Made by a program: the position numbers and the translations under genes | NCBI GenBank assembly: GCA_001586965.3 | Contig: LUCW03000206.1 | Location: 117,501 to 159,596, forward strand | Direction of reading: 5' to 3' | Length of the DNA stretch: 42,096 bases | DNA from: Sphaeroforma sirkka | Taxonomy: Eukaryota > Opisthokonta > Ichthyosporea > Ichthyophonida | Notes under the pieces: model-generated | What the model was told of the DNA's origin: nothing | Database searches by the model: none | What the model saw: the letters and a program-made list of their open reading frames with translations, nothing else | Part shown: positions 11,571 to 22,614 of the stretch, piece after piece | Numbering within the stretch: the stretch's first letter is position 1 | How the letters are laid out: every line of letters begins with the position of its first letter

Positions 11571-12536
11571 CATCTGCAAACTCCGTTGTATGGTAATTCA
11601 TGTCCTCATGTTTGTACTTCCCAAGAATTTTCTTGAACACATAAGACAAAAGAGATGTAGTAACTCTACGTGTGCGACGAAGGATGATTTCTGTCGTCGT
11701 CGAATTCGATGTGACCCGATATTAAGAGCACTTGAACCGTCTACTTTGTTTACTTCGTATGTTCTGCTCTTCTTATCGGCCACTGATACCTTGAATGGTC
11801 CAATGTATTTAGCCCTATGCACAGTCGTGTCAGAGTTGCGAGCCGTGATGTTGACTATATCGCCCACCTCAAACTCGACTCTAAAACCCTAAAACATATC
11901 TCCTTCGAATCCTTCCATCGCTTCTGTCTCTTCTTGAGTGCGATGTCCTTATCTCTCTCAAGCAAGAAAAGACGACATTTCTGGTACGACGCATCTTCAC
12001 TAAACATGGTAAAACATGGTCTTCCTGAGAATCCTTGTTGAAACGTACTTGTAATTCACTTTAACGGCCCCTGAAATAGTGAGCGGGTGTCGTACCAGTG
12101 ACTAAATCTATGGCCACATGCCAGCATTGTCTAGCAAGGCTCCACGCTTGAATTCCTTCACCTTTCTGTGTCGTACCTCATTCGCACCTTGTGTCCGAGG
12201 CTTAAAAGATACGCCCATCTTGTGACATGATCCCGCAACGAGTAAGAGTGTCGTCAGGATATCTCCTGTAAACTCACTAACGTTGTAGGTACATACAATA
12301 GCTGGCCAGCCAAAATCTGCGAAACACTTATATATGCACTCAGCCACAGTGGGTGTTGATTTGTCTTTCAGAGGATATAGAATGTTACATCGTGAAGCAA
12401 CTTCAAACACGTGACAGACATACTTATCTTTCGTGTGTTCGGACGTGGGTAGCTCAACCAAATCAATGATAACCCTGCGTCACAACTCGTCTTCTGATAC
12501 AATCTTTAATGGGACATATCCATAGCGCTTGATCCG
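11571..12536 (-). mobile_element. Fossil Ty3/gypsy-like fragment: integrase core and C-terminal region (same family as element C)
   Basis: A broken fragment of a Ty3/gypsy-like pol. It covers the integrase catalytic core (segment with VELPTSEHTKDKYVC, FADFGWPAIVC and SEFTGD) and the SH3-like C-terminal region (YIGPFKVSVADKKSRTYEV). It is nearly identical by eye to about 20,720-21,715 of element C, so the two copies separated recently. Similarity stops at about 12,536. No LTR was recognised. It has several breaks. Confidence 0.85.
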
Positions 12537-13063
12537 CTAGCTGTTCTTTATTGAATAATTTTCACTAGAAGTACTAAGTGTTCATGACCACTTGCCTAAT
12601 TTGTAAATAGACATAATAACGTAAGTCACGTTAATACATTAGCTGATATAAATAAAGTTCCATCTGAAGAAAAGTTAAAAAAAGAAAAAGACATTGGATT
12701 TTGGAGATTGGCGGGAGGACCAAAATCTATAAGTAGTAGTTCGGAGATTATAAAATTTAGTTTATAATATCCTACATCTACTAATGTCTCAAATAGGTCC
12801 AAGTAGATGAGTCATACCAAATATTCAGGCTATTGGAGCCATCAAAGTCAATTTTGAACACTTTGGAAATATTGGAAAAAGAGCTTGTACTAAATTATTT
12901 AAAATACAAATAAAAACCAATGTATTATCTCAATTGATCTTGATATTTTAGACTGACCGGAGGCCGTATTTCTACATAGCCCCCAGTAGCTTTTAGAACT
13001 ACGAACGTACGTTAAGATACGATCTAGTTGGTAAAGCGAAAACCAAAGTAAAAACGGTTTCGG
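12537..13063. other. Non-coding AT-rich stretch between retroelement pieces
   Basis: No open frame of note. By position it could be the 3' untranslated or terminal-repeat end of element A, but I found no matching copy on the far side of that element, so I do not call an LTR. Confidence 0.4.
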
Positions 13064-13103
13064 TCATGACTTATCGAGTAAGTATGTGCCTATATGTACG
13101 AGT

Positions 13104-14850
13104 TCAAGACTCATGTTGTACTCTATGTCGTTTAGTATTTGGTCCAGTAACCATTTCCGATGTAGGCGCCTTACGTTTATTATTTGGTAAGGTAATAGCC
13201 AAAGGCTGTTCTTCATTAGTAAGTAAGTTTGAACAATTTTCTGCACTGTTGGTAAGCAGATCAGAAAGTTTAGTCACGTAGGAAGTAGGTGGCAAATAGG
13301 GAATTTCAGATCCGTCAGGGTTTGTAGTCACCTGAGGAAACCCTTTTCGTTTATCTCGTGTGTTCTTATGTAAACGCTTATTCCATTTCTTATTAAAGAT
13401 ACGAAGAAAGTCGCGAGATTCACGAAATGCATCGGAGGTTAGCCAAGCTACTGTCCCATCCATGAAACGGGTCTTGTAGTAAGTGTAACCGTCTTCGGAT
13501 GTTTTGTCAATTATATCTTTGACTTGTGACTCCATAACTGGTACATCAGAATCAAATGAGCGAGCGAATGAGAGTTCGGAGGTAGGGATACGGTGAGTGC
13601 CTAGATTAGTTGCGCTAGTACCATCAATGTTATTCACTTCGTAAGTATCACTCTTCTCATCATGGTAGGAAATAACAAAAGGTCCTATCGTCTTAGAAGA
13701 GAGTTCGGTAACGTTGGCGTTTCGATTTATAATGTTAACGTAATCGCCGACTTTGAACTGAACAATGTTCTTAGTGTTATTACATCGGTCATACGCTGTA
13801 AGTAGGACACGATTCTTGTGCTCGAGTAAACAGGGGTAAACAACGTTCTGCATATGCTTAATCTTTTTTGTAGCCACGGGGTAACGTGTTTCTCGGGCGC
13901 AGTTTTATCAAACGTTGCTTGTAATTCACTATAGCGGCCAAAGAAATAGTGAAGCGGGAGTGTTCCAGTTTGAGGATTCATGCAGTTATTCATTTGAGTC
14001 TGAACCCATTTCAAATGATAAGGCCACATATCCTCAACGTCGTCTAGTGCGGTACGCAAGAGAGTTTCTTAAGTTCTCTATGACGTGTCTCATTTGCACC
14101 CTGCGTTTGAGATTTGTAAGGAACACCACGCCTATGGGTCATGCCTGATACGAGTATAAGTGCCTCCATTACGTCGGTACAAAACTCACTACCGTTATCA
14201 GAACATAGTACTCGGGGAAACCGAAGTCATCAAAGACGTGATAGCATAATTCTGCCACTGTTTGTGGACGTTTGTTCGGTATTGCATAAAGCAAGTTATA
14301 GCCCGAAGCCACACATAAGAAATGACAGATATATACATCGCCAGTATGCTTGGATCGCGGAGTTTAACCAAATCGACTAAGACTCGGCGCATCGGTTGGT
14401 CTTCTGTCACACTTTTAGGGGTGCCCAACCGTATCGCTTGATCTGGTTCTTTTCACAATCAGTACAGCGTCGGTATACTTCACGTATGGTTTCTTTCAGC
14501 GCCGGGTGATCAAGCCCTGCACGAATAGCCATTTTATAAGTATGCTCATATGCTCGATGCGTTAAATTATGTATAAGTTTAACTCTACTTTCGAGTTCCT
14601 CTAAGTCAGTCAGATTCTGTGTAACGCTGGCTGGATGAACCATAGTCCTGTTGAAAAGGGCAACCTCAGTATCAGGAGGGGTAGACTCCTGAGATACATA
14701 ATTGACAACATTGGATTGTTGAAGTATCTTCTTCAGTTGTTTCGCAACTCCTGGCTGTTCTTTAAGCAGCACTTTAAGTAGTCGAGTGCGAGCTTCAGGT
14801 TCTCTTAGAGTTTTGTGTCTTTGATCCATGGCCTTAGCTAGTTCCATGTT
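13104..14850 (-). other. Integrase region of element A
   Basis: The region holds an HHCC zinc-binding segment (HNLTHRAYEHTY, then CTDCEK), the start of a catalytic core (RRVLVDLVKLRD), and a C-terminal SH3-like part (VGDYVNIINRNANV, IGPFVISYHDEKSDTYEV). A chromodomain-like tail follows (YTYYKTRFMDGTVAWL). It is broken. Confidence 0.8.
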
Positions 14851-14979
14851 TTTTACGATCTAATGCCGTTTCAATCGGCATTACCTCGACTGCAATCTTG
14901 TTGGGTGCATGTGTTGTACGAGTCTTGAGATTTTGTTCAAACTCTTTAGACTCCTCTAGTTTAGCTAAGAATTCGGTTG

Positions 14980-15420
14980 AGGGTTTCCACTTAGTGGTAC
15001 CTGCAGGACCGATGCGACAAACAATGGTGTGTTTCCAAGGTGTCTTCTTAATAGAATAGGATCCCTGATACAAAAACGTTTCGGTTTCACGGTCGACATA
15101 AATAGGTTCGTCTTGAATCATATTAATTAAATCACGTATCCATGGGTCGGAGTTACGTAAGGGACAACACAGCGTAATGGTAGATTTAGTAATATTAACA
15201 TAATTTAACAACTGTGCGATAAGTTGACAAGGTGGGTTAGCCCACGCATTATGCTTTGATAAGTCAAGCTGAAATGCATCACCTTTAGGATGAGTCAACG
15301 ACCTATATTCAGAAACCTGTTTGTTATGTTCTGCGGCGAACATATCAACAGTAAATGGACCCCATCGTGATTGAGCGAGGTTAAACCATTTCTTATTTAG
15401 CATCCAATCGGTTGCTAATA
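14980..15420 (-). other. Dam-type N6-adenine methyltransferase-like domain of element A
   Basis: Between RNase H and integrase lies a domain reading VDMFAAEHNKQVSEYRSL, then an acidic/hydrophobic strand, NAWANPP, and CCPLRNSDPWIRDL. This follows the pattern of the phage Dam family (D-x-A-x3-N-x3-R-Y, then NPP, then a hydrophobic strand ending in P). A related domain is known from DIRS elements. Whether it ever methylated DNA is unknown. Confidence 0.65.
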
Positions 15421-15469
15421 ACTCCTTGACTGTTTTCTGGTAGTCGGGCACAAGTCGAGAGAGCATGTC

Positions 15470-16899
15470 AGGAAGATGGTTATGTATTCCTGGTATGTGT
15501 GTTATATTAAAAGCGAACTTGGCAATAATGTCATGCCAGCGGCTCACCAACTGTGAATCAGGGTTCATATCTTTAAGTATGTTAAAGACTTTTGATCACA
15601 GGCGACAGTAAAGTAACTTCCATAAAGGTAGTCTTTAAACTGTCTTAGCGCAGTAACTATAGCAAGGAGCTCTTGTTTAACGGTAGGGTAATTCCGTTGA
15701 CTCTTATTATAACTCTTGCTAAAGAAATGTATGTAGCGCGGTTTACCATTTATCGTTTGGTAAAGCACTCCACCTACCGCTCGATCTGAAGCGTCGGCTG
15801 CTACTTGGAATGGGACACCATCCACAGGGTACTGCATGATGGGTGCGTCCATTACTTTACTTTTGACTAGTTTAAATGCATCATCACATTCTTTAGTCCA
15901 AAGCTTTCCCAAAGGTCCTTTGTGCAGCCGTAGGTGACTGAAAGGCTTTAAGTAATGAGAAAGATGCGGTACCGAATCCGAGAAGAAGTTAACAAACCCA
16001 CACACAGAGTTCACATCTCTTCCAGTAATTGGTGTTGATAAATCCAACAGAAACTGTTTCTTGCCAGGATCAATTTCTACCCCTGCTGCAGATACTTTGT
16101 AGCCAAGTAAGTGTATAGTATCTTTAGCAAAAGAACACTTGTCTTCGTTAATCTTAAGTTTAGCATGATTAAGTCGCTTTAAGACTTCTTTAACGAGTTT
16201 AGCATGTTCATGTGCTGTCTTTGTAAAGATAACTATATCATCTAAATAGACTGATACGTTATACGACAGGTCCGCAAATAGTTCCATCATAACTTGTTGG
16301 AAGAAAGAAGGTAACATGTGTAAGCCTTCAGGTGCACCTTTAAACTGGTACTTCTTACCTTGCCAAGTAAAGGAAAAGTATTTCCTATGAGGCTCATATA
16401 TCTGTAGTTGATGGAATGCAGCTTTTAAGTCTATCTTGGAAAAGATAGTCGCACCCTCCATTTTGCGTAGTATCTCGCTTATCTTAGGTAAGGGAAAACT
16501 ATGTTGCGGAATTAGTTGGTTGATTGGCGACAGGTCTAGTACTACTCTTGTTTTACTAAATGTTCCATCAGATTCATATCGATCGACCGCTAAGAGAGCT
16601 AAGTTAACTGGGGTTGCATCATAATTGATTTCAATTAGACCCTGTTTTAACCAATCTTCGATTTGGGTTTTGACAACGTCTTTGTGTCTCCAACTCACGT
16701 AGTTATGTGAAGGACACTTTAACTTAGAGAAGTCGACGTTTGTTAAGTCAAGTCTAACGTACCCATTAGAGAACTTAAACATACACCAGTCAGTTATTGC
16801 AATCTTCCTGTTTTGTATAATTAAGTCCATAATTATATCGGTGAAGTGCGGAGTCATATCCTTTGCTTCACCTTCCGGAGGTTTAGGTATCTTTAACAT
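15470..16899 (-). other. Reverse transcriptase and RNase H region of element A
   Basis: The RT shows RVVLDLSPINQLI, FSKIDLKAAFHQL and SVYLDDIVIF (YLDD near 16,240). It is followed by the tether and an RNase H region starting around VAADASDRAVGGVLYQ, with the closing HNHLPDMLSRL. The motif spacing is that of Ty3/gypsy RT-RH. Confidence 0.92.
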
Positions 16900-16961
16900 A
16901 TTATCATCTGACTGATCTTTATTCGGGTCTAGCCCATTAGGCAGACCAGTGAGTGTTATAC

Positions 16962-17315
16962 CTAACTGAGAAGATCAGTCATACCTATAATTAAATCGTA
17001 TTTCTGAGACATGTCAGTAACGATTAGGTGAGTCTTCACTTCTCTTCTATCTGACAGCATTATGTGTGCATAGTCAATGGCTTGTTCGCAAGTAGTAACT
17101 TTGCCATTTCCCAAGACTAAATCAGTTGTTTCGTTATGGACAGCCATATCTGTAGCGTAGGCTACTCGGCGTGAGATAGCAGAGACTTCAGCCCCTGGAT
17201 CAAATAGTGCCATAACTTTTTCTCCATTTACGAAAACCGTTTGAAAGATACGTTCATCTCCTTTGGTATAGATTTTATTGAACATTTTCTCATAATCTTG
17301 CTCTAGTGCACACAT
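16962..17315 (-). other. Aspartic protease-like region of element A
   Basis: A retropepsin-like segment: a hydrophobic strand running into an active-site loop (ALFDPGAEVSAIS), a central hydrophobic strand, and a C-terminal YDLIIGMTDLL. Its position between gag and reverse transcriptase is as expected for Ty3/gypsy pol. Confidence 0.75.
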
Positions 17316-17324
17316 ATGGTACTG

Positions 17325-18629
17325 TCAGTGCTTAACTTGGACGTCCAGTAAGTCCTTGCAATCCTCTTTGTGCCAACCGTTAGTACCCTTGCAAATAACA
17401 CACTCTTTCATATAGTGTCCAAAATCTGGCTTGCCTGGTGCACACTTAACAGGGTCGTGTCTACCATTCCACTTGCCATTACGTTTTGTGAGGTTGTAAC
17501 CACACTTCTTGCAAGGCGCCCTCACCTTCTTTTCACCTTTCGGTTCGGTAGAAGTAGAGCCAGTACCCCCTCCAGTAGTAGTGCGAGGTTTCTTAGTACT
17601 ACGCGCAGTATTAGTCTCTACTGCATTTCGCTTAGTGGGCTGGGAGTAGCTCGTGGTACTAAGTACTCTAGTAGAGGGATTGGTATGCTTGTGAACTATC
17701 TTCTCAAAGACAGACCAAGGCATAGATCGCAAATCACCATAGGCGATGATGTCATCATTGACTTTCTTAAAGAGGTTAGCTCCCAGAGTCTCCATCATTT
17801 GACAAATTAATAAATATTCGCCAGTATAGGTACGACCACCCATCCGAGTATTCATATGTGTCATATGAGCTAGAGCACCTCGAATAGTGGTATCGTTCGC
17901 AAAGAACTTGCGAGACTCTAGAAGTTCACGGTCACGTGCATCTTCAAAAAAGGTGTTAAGTATATTATCACGCAACTGGTGCCAGGGTAGGGCTTTCCAG
18001 TTGGGCTCATGAGCCTTCAAGATAGTTCGCCATTCACCTGGCTCACAGAAATGAATAAAGGCATTCATCATCTGCTTATCCTTAAGGCTGGCAGACTCCT
18101 TAAGTTGGTCGAAGGCCTTCAGTGTCTCCACTGTACTCTCATTAGTAGAGAAATCGACCTCAGCCTGCGCGTTACCTAGCTGCTTTATAAAGCTTGGTTC
18201 TAAGTGTTCACGAGGCTCATGCTCAGTGCTACGGGCTGCTAGTGCCAAGATGGTGTCTACTTCCTTTCTCTTGTTATCGATTAGATAGCGAATGTTATCC
18301 GCTTTCCTATCGTCAAGGTCAGAGTCATTCAATAGACGGTCCTCAAAGACTTGAATACCAGAGCGTAATAGCCTGAGACGAGTATGTCTGGTTCTCACTT
18401 CCTCATCCTCAGGATTAAAGCGGGAACTCTCTAACGAGGTACTGGTGTAGCGATTGCCAAAATCGTGATTACCAGGGTTAGTTGGCAAATGAGGGTCGAT
18501 ATTACGAGGATGGTAAGCCTCATCGAGTTCCATACGATCATATCCTCTGACAGGGTTAGGTTTGTCAAGAGGATGGTCAATGGTAGCATCAGAGCTATAG
18601 AGATTAAATTTTGAAATATGTTCTGGCAC
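17325..18629 (-). CDS. Gag-like region of element A
   Basis: A 434-residue frame at the 5' end of fossil element A. The C-terminal third is basic and low in complexity (Thr/Ser/Arg/Lys), followed by a Cys/His-rich zinc-binding tail (CKKCGYNL, HDPVKCAPG, ECVICKGT, WHKEDC). That layout is typical of retroelement nucleocapsid regions. The N-terminal part is acidic to neutral and not recognisable by motif. The protease region follows it directly. Confidence 0.75.
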   Translation of the reverse strand: MPEHISKFNLYSSDATIDHPLDKPNPVRGYDRMELDEAYHPRNIDPHLPTNPGNHDFGNRYTSTSLESSRFNPEDEEVRTRHTRLRLLRSGIQVFEDRLLNDSDLDDRKADNIRYLIDNKRKEVDTILALAARSTEHEPREHLEPSFIKQLGNAQAEVDFSTNESTVETLKAFDQLKESASLKDKQMMNAFIHFCEPGEWRTILKAHEPNWKALPWHQLRDNILNTFFEDARDRELLESRKFFANDTTIRGALAHMTHMNTRMGGRTYTGEYLLICQMMETLGANLFKKVNDDIIAYGDLRSMPWSVFEKIVHKHTNPSTRVLSTTSYSQPTKRNAVETNTARSTKKPRTTTGGGTGSTSTEPKGEKKVRAPCKKCGYNLTKRNGKWNGRHDPVKCAPGKPDFGHYMKECVICKGTNGWHKEDCKDLLDVQVKH

Positions 18630-18659
18630 CCGATGAGATGCCGACAGAGTTTGTGGCCC

Positions 18660-20590
18660 TAGTAGTGCTCAGGAATTGACAACTGTGATTAAATTCCCTG
18701 GCAGAATTGTTTGGAACCAGCGGATTTGCACTTGGCAATTGTTACTCCGCAAAATTTGTCGCAATACTGCTTGAACAGGTAGAACCATGGTGCTCTTGGT
18801 ACCCATGGTAGGCATACTGTGGCCCGTGCGCCGTCGGCTCGTATCTTGCGTAACATCCTGTGTATCTGTTCCCAAGGCGGGTTCATCCATCCATCGACTA
18901 TCGACCAGTCGTGGGCAAACGCTCCTTCCCCATCATCCTTCGTCCAGAACCGAGGAAGCTGAGCGTTAGTTGGGTCCACAAATACATCTATGTCATTCGG
19001 TCCGAAGTGTTGTTGCGCTTGTTCAAAGTATCTAGGGGATAACTGCCAGCAGGCTGTATACATTATTTCGAGTTCGTCCTGCTCCGCTGTCCCCTCGTGT
19101 ACTCTACTTAACATGTCCGGGTGCACATTTGTCTCTCCTGGTATATGTGATATGGTGAAGTTGAATGGCGCGATGATATGATGCCATCTCTGAAGCATCG
19201 GATTAAGCTTGAGCTGTGTGTTCATATACACAAAGGCCTTGTGGTCCGTGAAGACGGCAAACCTTGCCCATCCAAGTATTCCCTGAAATGTGCCAGTCCA
19301 TATACCAATGCCAGTAACTCTTTCATAGGTGTGGCGTAGTTCTGTTGCGCATGGTTCAGGGTCTTACTAAAGAACATTAGGTCATGTTTCTTACCGTCGA
19401 CCCATTGGAATAGCGCTCCCCCCAAACCGTAATCGCTAGCGTCGGTTTCCAAATTCAAAGGAATGCCGTCGACCGGAAAGTGTAACGCCACAGCATTCAC
19501 CACTGCGTCCTTTATTGCCTGCCACGCCTGTGCATGTCTCTCCTCCCAACGATCACCTATCAACTCCTTTGGTTTGAGTTTGCAAAATTCGCGCAAGGGT
19601 GCAACCGTGTCCGCGAAATTAGGCAGATGTTCGTGGAGGTAATTTGCTAAACCCAACTCCGAGGCTATATCTTTGTACCGTAGTGGTGTGGGCCAGTCGA
19701 TCAGCTTGACCTGCTTTTCATGGTCAATGTCAATGACTTGTGCCGATACTTTCTTCCCTAGGATCATGACTTCGGAAATAGCGAAGTGGCACTTGGCAGG
19801 GTTAAGCTTAAAAATGTGGTATGTTAAGCATTGTATCACCATCTGCATCGTCCTAACGTGTTAGTCATAATCGTCACTGGCGATAACTATGTCATCGATA
19901 TAGTGGTGAACCGGTAAGCCATCAAGTATCGTACTCAAGGTACGTTGGAACTGCTGCGTGAGTACATGAAGACCGAACGGTGCTGATGTGAACGAGTACA
20001 GATAACGTTCGTGTGTAAAACTAAATAAGTATTGTGAGTCTGGATGGATGGGCAGCCTGTGGTATGCTGCCGATATGTCCAGCGTCGTGTAGTACTTCTT
20101 ACTCTTGAGGCGAGATATGAGTTCGTTGACCTTGGGGATCAGGAACTGGTCACCAGAAATAAGCGCGTTAACGGCACGCATATCTAAACACACGCATACC
20201 TCCTTGACGTTGCCTTCTGCATCGAATGTCGGTACCGCAAGGAGAGGAAGATTAACAGTCGTTGGTGTCGTTCGTTTCGTAATCACCAAATCTATCAACC
20301 ACTTCTTCACTTGTTCATCCACATAGGGAAGCCATCGATCGGATACGAAGTTACGTGTCGATCTCCGCATCTGCAACACTTGTTCATGGGATACTGGGAT
20401 GGATACCTCACTCCCTTCCAGACGGCAGCGCGCGTCGTCGGCAATTTTTGCATTGGCTTCCAAATCCTGTGCCAGCCGTTGGTGTACATCGACGGGTTCC
20501 GGTTTCTTCGTGCCTTTAGGGAGTACGTACATTCCATGGGAATGAATGTTGTCTGCGGATTAACATCAGAACGTTTGTTTGTAACATAGG
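18660..20590 (-). mobile_element. Fossil Ty3/gypsy-like pol fragment B: RT, RNase H, Dam-like domain
   Basis: A different Ty3/gypsy-like lineage from A. RT at about 19,860-20,500 (VCVCLDMRAVNALI, YYTTLDISAAYHRLPI, HHYIDDIVIA), RNase H at about 19,230-19,500 (LETDASDYGLGGALFQW), and a Dam-like domain at about 18,700-19,000 (DIDVFVDPTNAQLPRFW, then GWMNPPWEQI). No gag, protease or integrase is attached. It abuts element A on the left and element C on the right. It is broken, with one or two breaks in the part present. Confidence 0.87.
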
Positions 20591-22173
20591 ACGTTTTAAG
20601 ATAGCCTCTGCGTCTACCTTGTTCTTGTGTAGAACTTTGCCAAACTTCGCATTGTTTTAAAGGCCTTCAATACGTCTGGGCCGTCGAATGCCGATGGGGG
20701 TAGATCGTATTGTGTGCAATCTGCAAACTCCGTTGTATGGTAAGTCATGTCCTCATGTTTGTACTTCCCAAGAATTTTCTTGAACACATAAGACATAAGA
20801 GATGTAGTAACTCTACGTGTGCGACGAAGGATGATTTCTGTCGTCGGAATTCGATGTGACCCGATATTAAGAGCACTTGAACCGTCTACTTTGTTTACTT
20901 CGTATGTTCTGCTCTTCTTATCGGCCACTGAAACCTTGAATGGTCCAATGTATTTAGCCGTATGCACAGTCGTGTCAGAGTTGCGAGCCGTGATGTTGAC
21001 TATATCGCCCACCTCAAACTCGACTCTAAAACCCTAAAACATATCCTTCGAATCCTTCCATCGCTTCTGTCTCTTCTTGAGTGCGATGTCCTTATATCTC
21101 TCAAGCAAGAAAAGACGACATCTCTGGTACGACGCATCTTCTCTAAACATGGTAAAACATGGTGTTCCTGAGAATCCTTGTTGAAACGTACTTGTAATTC
21201 ACTTTAACGGCCCCTGAAATAGTGAGCGGGTGTTGTACCAGTGACTAAATCCGGTGTCTTGTTCATTTGTGTCTGTACCCAGTTAGTTGAGTATGGCCAC
21301 GTGCCAGCATTGTCTAGCAAGGCTCCACGCTTGAACTCCTTCAGCTTTCTGTGTCGTACCTCATTCGCACCTTGTGTCTGAGGCTTAAAAGATACGCCCA
21401 TCTTGTGACATGATCCCGCAACGAGTAAGAGTGTCGTCAGGATATCTCCTGTAAACTCACTAACGTTGTAGGTACATACAATAGCTGGCCAGCCAAAATC
21501 TGCGAAACACTTATATATGCACTCAGCCACAGTGGGTGTTGATTTGTCTTTCAGAGGATATAGAACGTTACATCGTGAAGCAACTTCAAACACTTGACAG
21601 ACATACTTATCTTTCGTGTGTTCGGACGTGGGTAGCTCAACCAAATCAATAATAACCCTGCGTCACAACTCGTCTTCTGATACAATCTTTAATGGGGCAT
21701 ATCCATAGCGCTTGATCCGACTATCTTCGCAGTCGTTGTATTTGTGATGCACCTGAGATATATATTGCCTAAGCTTTGGATGTATAATTACTCTTGCAAT
21801 CTTTCTTAGCCATAACCTTATCCACGCGTTTAAGCGCATAATTTTGCATTAACCACTTCAGAATGTCGTCCTCCGATGAACTCGCTGAGTCAATGTCTGG
21901 AGGTTAGGATTCCGCTACTACATCACTGGGACTTGAAGATTCGTCTGGTCTCATCTCGCCTGAAAGATCGGCCGTGTGAATTCTACTAATGTACTCCTTG
22001 TCCATGGGTTGAGTAGCATGGTGGTATACATCTGGAAAATCGTCCCTGTCAGAACGTATCTCCTTGTAGAATGCTTTCGCTAGTGACTTGTTCCTCTTTG
22101 TTACTGTAGGATTAGATTGTACCTCGGTAACGCATACTGCAGTTTTGGAATCTTGGATTCTTCAACCTTACGC

Positions 22174-22220
22174 TTGAAGGTCTCGCTAAAACCCTAAACT
22201 CTAAACCCTTGAAGGTCTCG
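22174..22220 (+). repeat. Short telomere C-strand insert flanked by a 12-bp direct repeat
   Basis: A 23-bp stretch of CCCTAAA-type repeats (22186-22208) is flanked on both sides by TTGAAGGTCTCG (22174-22185 and 22209-22220). The duplication makes this an insertion into element C rather than chance sequence. Confidence 0.8.
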
Positions 22221-22594
22221 AACTGTGTTCATTTGGATGTTCCAACTGGACCTATTCGACATATGATTATATATCGCCAAGGCATCTTCTGACCTGCACG
22301 GGTACCCTGGTAGAGAAAGTATCTACCTCTCTATCCACATATATGGGCTCACATTGTATCATCGATATCAACTGTGGGAGCTATTTATCTGAATGTCTTA
22401 CGGGACAACACAACGTGATGGTAGCATCGTGTATATGTACATAATTAGCAACTGTGATATCAACAACCACGGTGGATTCGCCCATGCGTTCTCATCTGTT
22501 AAGTCGATTTGAAACTCATCACCTTCTGGATGTTTCAGAGTCCGGTATCGCAGCAGCTGCGCATTATGATGTGCTGCAAACATGTCAAGGGTAA

Positions 22595-22614
22595 TAGGGT
22601 TTTATAAAACCCTA
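22595..22614. repeat. 20-bp perfect palindrome of telomere motifs
   Basis: TAGGGTTTTA is followed directly by its reverse complement TAAAACCCTA, and then a further AAACCCTA. This is a head-to-head arrangement of telomere-like units inside element C. Confidence 0.8.

Larger units (their letters stand above)
13064..18640 (-). mobile_element. Fossil Ty3/gypsy-like retroelement A with gag, protease, RT, RNase H, Dam-like and integrase regions
   Basis: The most complete fossil in the window. From 5' to 3' on the minus strand it shows a gag-like frame, an aspartic protease-like region, reverse transcriptase with YLDD, RNase H, a Dam (N6-adenine methyltransferase)-like domain, then an integrase with HHCC zinc-binding, core and C-terminal regions, the last with a chromodomain-like tail. 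Integrase downstream of RNase H is the Ty3/gypsy order; the Dam-like insert between them is unusual. The element is broken, with roughly half a dozen breaks in pol. LTRs could not be recognised, so the outer ends are approximate. It lies between fragments of two other elements on the same strand, consistent with nested insertion. Confidence 0.87.

Noticed and set aside
12537-13063. LTR of element A
   Set aside because: No matching direct copy was found at the other end of the element by eye, so terminal repeats are not called.
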